From contig JAKQIY010000068.1 of assembly GCA_029561455.1 (NCBI GenBank), forward strand, positions 186,001 through 250,000: DNA of 64,000 nt, read 5' to 3'. Source of the DNA: a bacterium. Its GTDB lineage: Bacteria > Zhuqueibacterota > Zhuqueibacteria > Residuimicrobiales > Krinioviventaceae. The first letter of the stretch is position 1. Each line of letters opens with the position of its first letter. Below are positions 1-8,324 of this stretch, in pieces. The notes beneath the pieces were generated by a model that did not search any database, was not told the origin of the DNA, and was given only the letters and a program-made list of their open reading frames with translations. The translations under genes were made by a program, and so were the position numbers.

Positions 1-1
1 A

Positions 2-565
2 AGGGTTATTCGTCTCTTTGAGCAAACCCTTGAAAATAAACCACTTGTAGATGGTTATGACGATGCCGTCATGCCGGTAATCCGGCAAATGCATTATGCC
101 GTTAAATATGCCACGCAGGATCTGGAACGATTCCATTTTAATACCGCAATCAGCCGGATTATGGAATTTGTTAACCAGATCTATTTGTATATCCAGGACA
201 CACCACCGGAAAAACAATCTAAATCCTTGTTAAATCAAGTATTATATACACTAGTTCGGTTAATGGCGCCGTTTACGCCGCATATTGCCGAAGAGTTGTG
301 GGAACAACTTGGCAAGCCATACAGTATTTTTAACGCTGCCTGGCCGGATTATGATGAAAACATGTTGACGCTGGATACAATTAACCTGGGAGTGCAAATA
401 AACGGTAAAATCCGCGCCCAGATAACCGCGCCTGCCAATGCAAATGATGAAGAAATGATCAAGATAGCGCTCAATGATGAAAAAGCGCGGCCGCACCTGG
501 AAAATAAAACCATCGTTAAACAATTTATTATTCAAAAGAAACTGGTAGTATTTGTCGTTAAATAA
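2..565 (+). CDS. leuS: Leucine--tRNA ligase, C-terminal fragment
   Basis: Only the last 187 codons are present; the reading frame is open to the left edge at base 2. The fragment covers the class I anticodon-binding helical domain, with the motif LMAPFTPHIAEELWEQLG, and the small C-terminal domain with VQINGKIR and a terminal KLVVFVVK. These are characteristic of bacterial LeuRS, which charges tRNA-Leu in the cytoplasm. The catalytic core and the editing domain lie outside the window. The gene ends in TAA and is followed within 25 bases by a strong intrinsic terminator, so it closes its transcription unit. Confidence 0.96.
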   Translation, partial: RVIRLFEQTLENKPLVDGYDDAVMPVIRQMHYAVKYATQDLERFHFNTAISRIMEFVNQIYLYIQDTPPEKQSKSLLNQVLYTLVRLMAPFTPHIAEELWEQLGKPYSIFNAAWPDYDENMLTLDTINLGVQINGKIRAQITAPANANDEEMIKIALNDEKARPHLENKTIVKQFIIQKKLVVFVVK

Positions 566-585
566 TTAAAATAAACTATATGAAC

Positions 586-630
586 AAAAAGCGGAATAAT
601 TGGACTAAAAATTATTTCGCTTTTTTGTTT
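586..630 (+). terminator. Intrinsic terminator of leuS
   Basis: The stem GCGGAATAATT (591-601) pairs with AATTATTTCGC (610-620) with a single G-T pair. It is flanked by an A-run on the left and a T-run on the right, so it may work in both directions. It sits directly after the leuS stop codon. Confidence 0.88.
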
Positions 631-839
631 TTAGCAGGTAATCAAAATAAAAAAAAAGGGGTAAGAAATGTTGTCAAGTTTTGCTCAAAAGGATGATACA
701 GACAGGCTATGAACCGGAGGAGGATTGATATTTGCAAGTTAACATAACTAATATTATGCACAAATATTCAGGATTTGGATTTTCGGCAGGTAGCTGCCTG
801 GTTTGATAATTTACATATTATTAACAAGTTAGCTTTTTG
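631..839. other. Gene-free stretch after leuS with unattached ribosome-site-like sequences
   Basis: No convincing gene is present. An AGGGG precedes a 14-codon frame (668-712, ATG to TGA). A second purine-rich GGAGGAGG at 716-723 precedes another very short frame. These look like ribosome-binding sites without genes and may be remnants. A short hairpin, GGCAG-GTAG-CTGCC at 786-799, could weakly end the minus-strand TPR gene, but it has no clear T-run. Confidence 0.3.
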
Positions 840-2276
840 TTATCCCGTTATCTCCTGCATGGCTTCACGGGCTTTGTTTTTTAACGGCGATTTGAATTTT
901 GACCAGATAATCTCTTCAAAATTTTCCAACGCCTTGTCGTTTTGTCCCAGCTTTTTCAAGGTTATCCCCAGGTGATAACGCGCCGTCAAATTATTGGGAT
1001 TCAATTTTACGGCATCTTCAAGAAAATTCAATCCTTCGTTCCATTTATCCTGATAAATAAAACTTTTGCCGATCAGGGTTAAAATAATACTGTCCTGTTT
1101 ACCCAGTTCCACAGCATGACGCGCCGCATCGCCGGCTTCGGCATAGCGTTCCAGGTGGTCGTAAATAATTGCCGCCTGTTTATAGAATATAGCATTGTTT
1201 TCGGTCTCGTACGAAAGCGCTCTGGTAATCGATTCGACGGCATTTTCCAGGCTGCCGTTGCGGGCCTGACTCGACGCCAGCGACGCCCAAACATCCGCAT
1301 CGTTTTTATTGTATTTCAGGTATTCCTGGTATGCATCAATCGCTTTATCATAATTGCCGTCGATGAAGTACTGATAACCTTCGGCATACAACGTGTTAAC
1401 ATATTCAGGAATTTGTTCTTCGGTTGCTTCTTCAGGTTTAACCGGCTGCTGATCCGCTGCCGGTTTGATGTTCTCGGTAAAATCCAGACTTGCCAGTAGT
1501 TGTCGGGCCATCTTGCCAAAATTACCTTCCGGATCGAGTTTGACCACTACATTATAATAGCGCTCGGCATTCTCATAATCCTTTTTACCATGGTAAATTT
1601 TACCCATGCCCAGGTATGCCTTGATCTCTTTGGGCGAACGTTCGATAGCGCGATCAAAGCAGCGAATCGCTTCGTCAAATTTACGTAGTATACTGTATAA
1701 AGCTCCCAGGTTCACCCAGGCCTGCACATTGCTGTTATTCAGCAACAACCCGGTGCGCATGAATTCCTGGGCTTTTTCATACTGACGCATTTTGGTATAA
1801 ATACTGCCCAGCACAAAACAGGAACGGTAATAAACCGGACAAATACGCAGCGACTCCAGGCAGCAATTAATGCCTTCATCATTCTTTTGAGCGCCGATAA
1901 ATGCCAGTCCCAGGTTATAATGGTAATCCGGGTCGATCGGATTGATCTCGATAGCGTTGGCCCAGCATTGCAGCGCTTCGGTAAACTTTTTTTCGCGGAT
2001 ATACTGCAAGGCTTGTTGATTCAGGGCTTCGGCTTTTGGGATATTTTTAGTGTAATGCCAGTCTAATCGAGCTGTCTTGTCCCCGACAGTCACTTCCAAC
2101 AGTTCCTCCGAGCCCTGAAAACGGCCTTTGAGTAACTCGATCAGCGAGCTTTTTTGCTCGTCGCCGCTTAAAAGCTGGAGTTCCTTGTATTCGTTTAAAA
2201 AATCGGCAATATTAATATCTACGGATATACATTTATTCTTTACATCCTGTGCCGCGCCGGCTTCTGGAATAGTCAT
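840..2276 (-). CDS. Tetratricopeptide repeat protein
   Basis: A 478-residue soluble protein with no signal peptide. The first 80 residues are unlike TPR. From about residue 82 there is a run of TPR units (for example around 85-260, with signatures such as YHYNLGLAFIGA, AWVNLGALYSIL and AYLGMGKIYHGK). After an acidic, Pro-rich linker (about 268-290) a second TPR block reaches the C terminus. TPRs are protein-interaction scaffolds, so the function cannot be named. It is the first of several TPR proteins in the window; the others are tied to flagellar glycosylation, but this one stands alone next to leuS. It starts with ATG after a weak purine stretch. Confidence 0.85.
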   Translation of the reverse strand: MTIPEAGAAQDVKNKCISVDINIADFLNEYKELQLLSGDEQKSSLIELLKGRFQGSEELLEVTVGDKTARLDWHYTKNIPKAEALNQQALQYIREKKFTEALQCWANAIEINPIDPDYHYNLGLAFIGAQKNDEGINCCLESLRICPVYYRSCFVLGSIYTKMRQYEKAQEFMRTGLLLNNSNVQAWVNLGALYSILRKFDEAIRCFDRAIERSPKEIKAYLGMGKIYHGKKDYENAERYYNVVVKLDPEGNFGKMARQLLASLDFTENIKPAADQQPVKPEEATEEQIPEYVNTLYAEGYQYFIDGNYDKAIDAYQEYLKYNKNDADVWASLASSQARNGSLENAVESITRALSYETENNAIFYKQAAIIYDHLERYAEAGDAARHAVELGKQDSIILTLIGKSFIYQDKWNEGLNFLEDAVKLNPNNLTARYHLGITLKKLGQNDKALENFEEIIWSKFKSPLKNKAREAMQEITG

Positions 2277-2931
2277 AAGTCGATTACTCTGTCTTGAATG
2301 ATAAGATAAGATCTATTTATAACTTGTTGCTTATATAGTAATTTAAAGATTTTGATACATTTTTACAACACAAAAAACTGTAATCTTTACATATTTGTAA
2401 TCAGTAACTATGGTGTAAATGTCTTTTTATTATACCGTATTATTGTTATTTTGCAGATAATATTTATAGAAGTGGTGCTCTCCATTATAACCATACTCAT
2501 TCCGTAAAATAAACTACTGATCATTTAATGACATTTTGTAACAGTAAAAGTGATAGAGTAATACAGAAATATTACATTTAAAGCATCACTTGAAGTAATT
2601 GTATTATCTATTGATTCTTTCAATAAAATATGTTTTAAAAAGTTATACTTTAAGCGGAAAAAATTTATTTTCACAGGAATCAAAAAAATTTGTATCCGTT
2701 GAGCCACACCAGTTTGATAAAAATTATTTCTTTGTGATAATTATTTTACCTTACTCACTGTTACCCCCGTGCCACAAAAAATCACTTTTCAACTTCCCCC
2801 CTGCTTGATTTGTATCAAAAGACCTCAAGTTAAACCGGAAGGCGTTGTCTATTAATTTTCCCGTACTTGTACCGGAAGAAAAACACTTCTTACAAAAGGA
2901 TAATAAATAACAACACAGGTAATAATGAGGC
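2277..2931. other. AT-rich gene-free region
   Basis: This stretch of about 655 bases lies between two minus-strand genes. It is strongly AT-rich, and the short open frames in it have no family signature or good ribosome site, so I call no gene. The promoter of the TPR gene should lie in its left part, but I see no clear -35/-10 pair. No repeat or RNA fold stands out. Confidence 0.4.
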
Positions 2932-3693
2932 TCAATCCCGTTTTTGTTGCTGTTCCCACAATTTCATATACAGAGCCGATTTAACCATGGCAGTAACGGT
3001 CGCCAGTATAAATCCATGCATCCCGTCCCGAAAGCCCTGCAGGGTCACATATTGACGCCAGAACGCCGATAACGAATGCAGTGTAATATCGTACCAATGA
3101 ATGCGCCGGTTACCATTGTGCTCAAAGCGATCCTGCGCTTCCAGGCTGGAATAGCGATTCATACGCGACAGGCTTGCTTCGATGGTAACATGGGTGAAAT
3201 GCAGCAGATCATTGCGCAAGCGGCCGCATTGTCCTTCAACAATAAAACCTTCGTGTACCCGTGATTGCGAAACCCTGGTTTTGCTTTTTTGGAACAACCG
3301 CATTTGATACCCCGGATACCAGCCGCCATGACGGATGGGTTTACCGAGAAATGAACTCAGGCGTGGTATGGAATACCCGGCAATATCCGGGTCCGGGGAC
3401 TGCAAAAGGGTTTGAATTTCCTGTTTTAAAGACTCGGTAACCCGTTCATCGGAATCGATGCTCATAACCCAGGGCTTGGTGGCGCGATCCAGCGCATATT
3501 GCTTTTGGGCGGCGAATCCCGGCCAGGGATTTTCATAGATGGTGGCGTTAAATTCACGACAAATTGCCAGGGTATCATCGGAACTGCCGCCATCGACTAC
3601 AATGATTTCATCCGCCCAGCTTATACTGGACAGACAATCGCGTATGTGTCCCGCTTCGTTTTGAGTAATAATTATTATTGATATTTCATTCAT
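2932..3693 (-). CDS. Glycosyltransferase family 2, WaaE/KdtX-like
   Basis: A 253-residue GT-A fold glycosyltransferase. It opens with IIIITQNEAGHIRDCL and then VDGGSSDDT, the nucleotide-sugar binding segment, with a DSDE motif near residue 80 as metal site. The later segment WYPGYQMRLFQKSK and the following VHE are typical of the WaaE-like group that adds sugars to the lipopolysaccharide core. The C-terminal region is basic and likely membrane-associated. No LPS operon surrounds it, so the acceptor is inferred only from family resemblance. The ATG start follows an AT-rich leader. Confidence 0.85.
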   Translation of the reverse strand: MNEISIIIITQNEAGHIRDCLSSISWADEIIVVDGGSSDDTLAICREFNATIYENPWPGFAAQKQYALDRATKPWVMSIDSDERVTESLKQEIQTLLQSPDPDIAGYSIPRLSSFLGKPIRHGGWYPGYQMRLFQKSKTRVSQSRVHEGFIVEGQCGRLRNDLLHFTHVTIEASLSRMNRYSSLEAQDRFEHNGNRRIHWYDITLHSLSAFWRQYVTLQGFRDGMHGFILATVTAMVKSALYMKLWEQQQKRD

Positions 3694-3948
3694 AATAATA
3701 AATTAGATAAATAATTACATAATTCAAAATATATTTTGCGGTATAAAGTAGAAAAAGCAAATCCCACAATATAATATAATTGGAGTGCTTTGTTTATATG
3801 CAATGCGCGTATATCTATATATCAACGGTACACTCTGAACCAGGGACTGCTGCCCCTTGTTGCTATAAATAAATCTACATTATCTGCGTAATCTGCGGAT
3901 AAATTATTCCGCCTCCCTCCTGCTCATTTTCTGAAAATACTACAACAA

Positions 3949-4404
3949 TTAACCGAGATATTTACGCAACATATCAATGTGCGGTATATCGTCTTCCAGG
4001 TAATTATTACCTGTCCGGTAAAATTCAAAACGATTGTAAAATTTTTCCAGGTAGGTTTGCGCCGCGACCAGCATATCCATGCCGGGATAAAGTTCGGCTG
4101 TAATGCGCACCGCCTGCTCCATCAGGGCAATACCATAGCCATGACCGCGTCCCTCTGCCGTGGTCAGCACCCGGCCTATGGATGGTACAGCAAATTTTAC
4201 ACCCGGCGGCACAATGCGGCAATAAGCAACCAGCGTATCATTGTTGCGGCCCTGCAGGTGCCGGCATTGCGGATCGAGTCCGTCAATTTCCGGGAACGGA
4301 CAATGCTGCTCCACCACAAACACTGCCTGGCGCGCCTGCAGGATGGTGTACAATTCCCCGGTCGTTAATTGTGAAAAAGCCGAACAGGTCCATTTTAATG
4401 ACAT
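3949..4404 (-). CDS. elaA: ElaA-family GNAT N-acetyltransferase
   Basis: A 151-residue acetyltransferase with the ElaA opening: a WTCSAFSQLT-like strand, then LQARQAVFVVEQHCPFPEIDGLDPQ. The acetyl-CoA motif with RVLTTAEGRGHGYGIALMEQA follows, then the C-terminal QTYLEKFYNRFEF. Length and architecture match the family. The natural substrate of ElaA is not settled. The start codon lies 3 bases from a perfect dyad (4407-4422) that contains the GAGG ribosome site, so translation may be structure-controlled. It is divergent from the amgK operon across a 303-base region rich in palindromes. Confidence 0.88.
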   Translation of the reverse strand: MSLKWTCSAFSQLTTGELYTILQARQAVFVVEQHCPFPEIDGLDPQCRHLQGRNNDTLVAYCRIVPPGVKFAVPSIGRVLTTAEGRGHGYGIALMEQAVRITAELYPGMDMLVAAQTYLEKFYNRFEFYRTGNNYLEDDIPHIDMLRKYLG

Positions 4405-4406
4405 AC

Positions 4407-4422
4407 CATTACCTCGGTAATG
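4407..4422 (-). promoter_or_regulatory. Perfect dyad over the elaA ribosome-binding site
   Basis: CATTACC-tc-GGTAATG is a perfect 7-base inverted repeat with a 2-base centre, ending 3 bases upstream of the elaA start codon. On the mRNA the GAGG Shine-Dalgarno falls in the loop and stem. It could be an operator or an RNA hairpin that restrains translation. Confidence 0.45.
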
Positions 4423-4707
4423 TAATATAAGGCAAAAACGCGACAGGTGTATTATTATCGGGAAAAATGGTCATGCAATCCGATTCGAAAATTTACTAAA
4501 TTATGAGAATATTTCCATGGAAATAATGAAAACCTGACCTGTCACACTCCCGGTTCGTAAACCGGTATAGGGCTTGTTTAAATAGTTATCTGCGCCGATC
4601 TATGAGATCTATGCAAAAAATAAAATTCTCTCCTGGCTCACGAACATGAGATTCCTTTTGCATAGCAAAACAATATTTACTAACTTGTTCCAAACAATTG
4701 GATTTAT
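4423..4707. promoter_or_regulatory. Divergent control region of elaA and amgK with three more palindromes
   Basis: No gene is seen. Three further exact dyads are present: TATTTCC-AT-GGAAATA at 4510-4525, CCGGTT-CGTA-AACCGG at 4550-4565, and TTTTGC-ATA-GCAAAA at 4656-4670. A 10-base copy of half of the last one, CTATGCAAAA at 4609-4618, pairs with TTTTGCATAG at 4656-4665. The density of exact dyads suggests operators or structured leader RNA for the divergent genes. I cannot place promoters with certainty. Confidence 0.45.
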
Positions 4708-5727
4708 ATGACAGTTAATCGATTACCTCATTTACTCGCTCTCTATCGGCAGACTTTTGGCGAACCGTTGCAGGTTCTTAAACTGCAAGGCGACGGCTCG
4801 GATCGGCAGATATTCCGCATTTTAGGTGCACAGCAGACTGTCATCGGCATCATCGGCGCCAAAGCGGCCGAGAACCGCGCTTTTATCGGTTTTAGTCGCC
4901 ATTTTAAACGCAATAACTTACCGGTGCCGGACATTTTTGCCGTCGATGAGAAGCATGGCATTTACCTTGAAACCGACCTGGGCGATGAAACACTCTATGA
5001 ACGTATCCGCAAAGTACGCACCGCTAATGGTAAATTCACCGATGCACTGACATCGCTTTATAAAAAAGCGCTGGATCGACTGCCGGATTTTCAGATCACA
5101 GCCGGACGTACCCTGGATTATACTCTGTGTTACCAGTACCCGGTATTCGGCGCGGATGCCATCTGGCACGATATCAGTTATTTTCGCAGCCGTTTTCTGA
5201 AAACCCGACTTGATGTGCCGGTGAGTTTTAATAAATTAAACAGGGAATTCTCAACGCTGCTTCAGACGTTACTTGAAGCACGGCATGACTATTTCCTGTA
5301 CCGTGACTTTCAGTCCCGCAATATTGTGATCCTTAATGACGAGCCCTGGTTCATCGATTACCAGTCCGGCCGGCGCGGCGCATTGCAGTACGACCTGGCC
5401 TCGCTGTTATACGATGCCAAAGCGGAAATCCCTGATGTTATCCGCGAAGAGTTGGTCGATTATTATCTGCAGCGACTTGAAAACTATCCCGGCGTTGCAG
5501 CGGATAATTTCCGGCGTTATTATTATGCGTATTGCTGGATCCGAATTATGCAGGCTCTGGCGGCTTTTGCCTATCTTGCCGGCGTCAAGGGTAAGCGCGC
5601 GTTTTTATCCAGCATTCCCCCAGCTTTGCAGAATGTGAGGACTTTATTGGCAAAACCGACTATAATGAACGAGTTGCCGGAATTAAAAAATATATTTATA
5701 AACCTGGTTAATCAATCGAATGGCTGA
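4708..5727 (+). CDS. amgK: Aminoglycoside-phosphotransferase-fold kinase, AmgK-like
   Basis: A 339-residue small-molecule kinase. The catalytic loop YRDFQSRN puts the catalytic Asp near residue 200 and the metal Asn near 205. IDYQSGRRG carries the second metal-binding Asp near 217, and a partial nucleotide loop GDGSDRQIFR lies near 28-37. AmgK phosphorylates the anomeric position of N-acetylmuramate and N-acetylglucosamine in the cell-wall recycling shortcut. The assignment rests mainly on the partner: a MurU-like nucleotidyltransferase lies two genes downstream. Its stop codon overlaps the start of the RapZ-domain gene by 8 bases, showing translational coupling. Other APH-fold sugar kinases cannot be excluded. 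Confidence 0.8.
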   Translation: MTVNRLPHLLALYRQTFGEPLQVLKLQGDGSDRQIFRILGAQQTVIGIIGAKAAENRAFIGFSRHFKRNNLPVPDIFAVDEKHGIYLETDLGDETLYERIRKVRTANGKFTDALTSLYKKALDRLPDFQITAGRTLDYTLCYQYPVFGADAIWHDISYFRSRFLKTRLDVPVSFNKLNREFSTLLQTLLEARHDYFLYRDFQSRNIVILNDEPWFIDYQSGRRGALQYDLASLLYDAKAEIPDVIREELVDYYLQRLENYPGVAADNFRRYYYAYCWIRIMQALAAFAYLAGVKGKRAFLSSIPPALQNVRTLLAKPTIMNELPELKNIFINLVNQSNG

Positions 5728-6139
5728 AAACATGACCTCCAAATTACAGATCACAATTTATAGTTTTGGCTTTCACAAATCCGGTCCGCCACCGGATATT
5801 AACGGCAATGGTGGTGGGTTCGTTTTTGACTGCCGCGCCCTGCCGAATCCTCACTATGTACCTGAACTCAAAAACTTTACCGGACAGGATCGTCAGATAA
5901 CCGATTACTTGGCCCAATACCCGGTGGTGCAACAATTTATTGTGCTGGCCGCATCGCTGGTTCAGCTAACCGCTGAAAATTTCAACGCGCGCGAGTTCAC
6001 CCATTTGTATGTTGCTTTTGGCTGCACCGGCGGCAAACATCGATCCGTCTATTGTGCGGAAACTCTCGCGGCCATGTTGAAAGATCAGTATCAAATTACC
6101 CTTGAACACCGCGATTTACCCGGTAAACAGGAAATTTAA
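5720..6139 (+). CDS. Stand-alone RapZ C-terminal domain protein
   Basis: A 139-residue protein matching only the C-terminal half of RapZ. Features are YSFGFHKSGPP at the start, VFDCRALPNPHY, LKNFTGQD and the signature FGCTGGKHRSVYCAE. In Escherichia coli this domain of RapZ senses glucosamine-6-phosphate and binds the small RNAs that control glmS; the P-loop N-terminal half is absent here. It overlaps the kinase gene by 8 bases and abuts the MurU-like gene by 1 base, so all three are translated together. I infer a ligand-sensing or catalytic part in amino-sugar recycling. An in-frame ATG at 5732 is an alternative start. Confidence 0.85.
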   Translation: MAENMTSKLQITIYSFGFHKSGPPPDINGNGGGFVFDCRALPNPHYVPELKNFTGQDRQITDYLAQYPVVQQFIVLAASLVQLTAENFNAREFTHLYVAFGCTGGKHRSVYCAETLAAMLKDQYQITLEHRDLPGKQEI

Positions 6140-6140
6140 T

Positions 6141-6881
6141 ATGAAAGCATTGATACTGGCCGCCGGTATCGGTTCACGTTTGGCGCCGCTTACCGATACT
6201 TTACCAAAAGCATTAGTGCAGATAGGTGGTAAAACGTTATTGCAAATTGTGCTGGACAGGTTAAGTTATTGGAAATTTGATGAGATAATTATCAATATAT
6301 TTCACCATGCTGATCAAGTTAAGCGTTTTATTGAAAAATATGCTGAACAAAATCCAAAAATAACGATAAAGATCAGTCGTGAAGAACACTTATTGGATAC
6401 CGGCGGTGGGATAAAAAAAATGTTGAATTTTTTACGCAGCGACGAACCCGTGCTGGTACATAATGTCGATATAATTTCCGGAATTGATCTACAGGAATTT
6501 TATCAGAACCATTGCCGCAGCGGCGCGACAACCTCCCTGGCCGTGCAAAAACGGCCATCGAGCCGTCCATTATTGTTCGATGAGACCTTACACCTCTGCG
6601 GTCGGCTGCATCCCAAAACGGGCAATTACACAATCGTAACTAAACCGACTGGTCATGTTAGCGAATTTTCCTTCTGTGGCATTCAAATTATTGACCCCAA
6701 ATTATTCCTCACCTATCCCGCCGATAAATTTTACAGTATCGATGTCTATCTCAAAGCTGCCGCCGCCGGACAATTGATTCGCGGCCATGTCTGTGATAAT
6801 ATTTATTGGAAAGACGTGGGAACCGTGCAGGCAATTCAGCAAGTTGAAGCTGATATAGAAAGAGGAATTACTAGTATATAA
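6141..6881 (+). CDS. murU: Sugar-1-phosphate nucleotidyltransferase, MurU-like
   Basis: A 246-residue nucleotidyltransferase. It begins MKALILAAGIGSRLAPLTD with the GxGxRL nucleotide loop and PKALVQIGGK. HNVDII near residue 112 is the metal-binding Asp motif, and WKDVGT lies near the end. MurU makes UDP-MurNAc from MurNAc-1-phosphate, which fits the AmgK-like kinase upstream; related enzymes use other sugars, so the substrate is inferred from context. The ATG at 6141 is preferred over an upstream in-frame ATG at 6102 because it aligns with the family start and follows AGGAAA one base after the previous stop. Confidence 0.83.
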   Translation: MKALILAAGIGSRLAPLTDTLPKALVQIGGKTLLQIVLDRLSYWKFDEIIINIFHHADQVKRFIEKYAEQNPKITIKISREEHLLDTGGGIKKMLNFLRSDEPVLVHNVDIISGIDLQEFYQNHCRSGATTSLAVQKRPSSRPLLFDETLHLCGRLHPKTGNYTIVTKPTGHVSEFSFCGIQIIDPKLFLTYPADKFYSIDVYLKAAAAGQLIRGHVCDNIYWKDVGTVQAIQQVEADIERGITSI

Positions 6882-6956
6882 TCGCGCCGATTTAATAATT
6901 CGATAATGCCTCTCCCCCTTTAATTTTCCGGAAATTTTAATTGTTTGTACCATCAT

Positions 6957-8009
6957 TCAAGCGAGAGCGGTTTTTTCCCTGCCGATATGCGACAATAAAG
7001 CATCAATTTCCACAGCGATCATTCTTTGCATGTGGTTTTTTTCTTCATCACTCATGAAAGACGCCCGGATCGAATTTAAAACGATCTGCCGCAATTCCAG
7101 CGCAGTTAAATTAAAAGTCATGGCAGCTACCTGGTATTCGCCGGTCAGGGTTATATCAAACACATGCGGATCATCGGTGTTTAAAGTAACGCAAATGCCC
7201 CGTTGCAGAAATTGTTGAAATGGATGCTGCTCATAACTATCGACAACTTTGAGGCGGACATTGCTGGTCAGGCACTGCGTCAGGGGTATTTTGTACAGGG
7301 CAAGGTAATCCATCAATTGGTCATCTTCACTAGCGCGGGTGCCATGATCAATACGCTCTACCTGTAGATAATGAATGGCATCCCAGATACTTTGCGCGCC
7401 CATCGATTCACCGGCATGGGCGGTGCGATGCAGACCGGCTTCACGGGCAATTTGAAAGGCGAGGGTGAATTCTTTTTGTTGTACTGCGGCCTCGTCACCG
7501 GATAAGCCAATGCCCCGAATAAATGGATGGTTCAGTGCGATAATCTGTTGCACCAGGCGCTCGGCTTTTTCCGGGCCATGTCCCCGCAGCAGGTTGATGT
7601 TCAGATTGGCGACAATACGGTTCTGCATCTGAAAATTTTTGACGACAGTATAAATGCTATCAATGATCACATCGAGGGGAAAACCGATATCCAGGTATTT
7701 CTGAACAGCGCAATCAAATTCGACATAATGGACATTTTGCTTGCAAAGCGATTCCAGTAATTCGGCGGTTATGCGTTGCAAATCCTCAAGGGACTGAATA
7801 TTATTGGTGATGCGCTGCATACCGTTGACAAATTCTCCCAGGCTGTCGAAACGGTAGAGTTTGGATAACTCGGAATAATCTATATGCGGAGCACCTGGAT
7901 TTTGGCGGTAAAATAACTCCAGCGCGGTTACCGGACGTATGGAACCTTCCAAATGCAGATGCAATTCCACTTTGGGCATACGATTAATAAATTCAATTAA
8001 ATCCGGCAA
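6957..8009 (-). CDS. add: Adenosine deaminase
   Basis: A 350-residue purine deaminase that converts adenosine to inosine in the cytoplasm. The zinc ligands are seen in ELHLHLEG (His17, His19), HAGES (His198, catalytic Glu201), IDHG (His222) and NTDDP (Asp279, Asp280). Length is normal for the family, and some relatives act on adenine instead. The start codon is TTG at 8007-8009, supported by GGAG seven bases upstream; no ATG lies nearby. The gene converges with the murU-like gene, leaving 75 bases between. A dyad TTGCTA-ATA-TAGCAA (8036-8050) lies 27 bases upstream of the start. Confidence 0.93.
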   Translation of the reverse strand: MPDLIEFINRMPKVELHLHLEGSIRPVTALELFYRQNPGAPHIDYSELSKLYRFDSLGEFVNGMQRITNNIQSLEDLQRITAELLESLCKQNVHYVEFDCAVQKYLDIGFPLDVIIDSIYTVVKNFQMQNRIVANLNINLLRGHGPEKAERLVQQIIALNHPFIRGIGLSGDEAAVQQKEFTLAFQIAREAGLHRTAHAGESMGAQSIWDAIHYLQVERIDHGTRASEDDQLMDYLALYKIPLTQCLTSNVRLKVVDSYEQHPFQQFLQRGICVTLNTDDPHVFDITLTGEYQVAAMTFNLTALELRQIVLNSIRASFMSDEEKNHMQRMIAVEIDALLSHIGREKTALA

Positions 8010-8254
8010 TTGTTTACTCCGCTTATTTATACCTCTTGCTAATATAGCAAAAATCGGGCAAAATTTTAAGTTCTATATCACAAAAAATGCAAAAAAATCA
8101 AGAGATGCGGTCTAATTGTAAATTAAGATGTTAACACAGTTTCCCCGGATGATTATTCCGCAATCAATTTACACATCAGGTTTGCCTTGTACAATAATTG
8201 TAATACAGATTCATAATTGAAAATCAAAGCTGCTTGTGTTTTAGCGAACTGGAT
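8010..8254. promoter_or_regulatory. Upstream region of add with two dyads
   Basis: This AT-rich region has no gene. It contains the dyad TTGCTA-ATA-TAGCAA (8036-8050), close to the add start, and TACAAT-A-ATTGTA (8190-8202). Either could bind a regulator. No confident promoter hexamers were found. Confidence 0.35.
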
Positions 8255-8290
8255 AAAAAAAACGGCTTATTAATAAACAAAAAGCCGTTT
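8255..8290 (-). terminator. Intrinsic terminator after the PEGA lipoprotein gene
   Basis: On the minus strand AAACGGCTT pairs with AAGCCGTTT across a short AT loop and is followed by a run of at least six T. It lies 35 bases after the stop codon of the lipoprotein gene and probably ends the sucCD-nudix-lipoprotein unit. Confidence 0.9.
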
Positions 8291-8324
8291 ACTTGAAAAA
8301 AGTTTTTAAATTCTCATACAGCTA

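Noticed and set aside
2759-2776. TGGCAC on the minus strand, sigma-54-like -24 element
   Set aside because: The -12 element reads TAAC in place of TTGC at the required spacing.
3882-3897. Tandem ATCTGCG heptamers and a nearby GCGGA/TCCGC hairpin between the WaaE-like and elaA genes
   Set aside because: No second copy was found in the window and the hairpin has only five pairs and no T-run; too weak for a repeat family or terminator.
4656-4690. A sigma-70 promoter for amgK
   Set aside because: TTGCAT could be a -35, but no good -10 follows at 16-18 bases.
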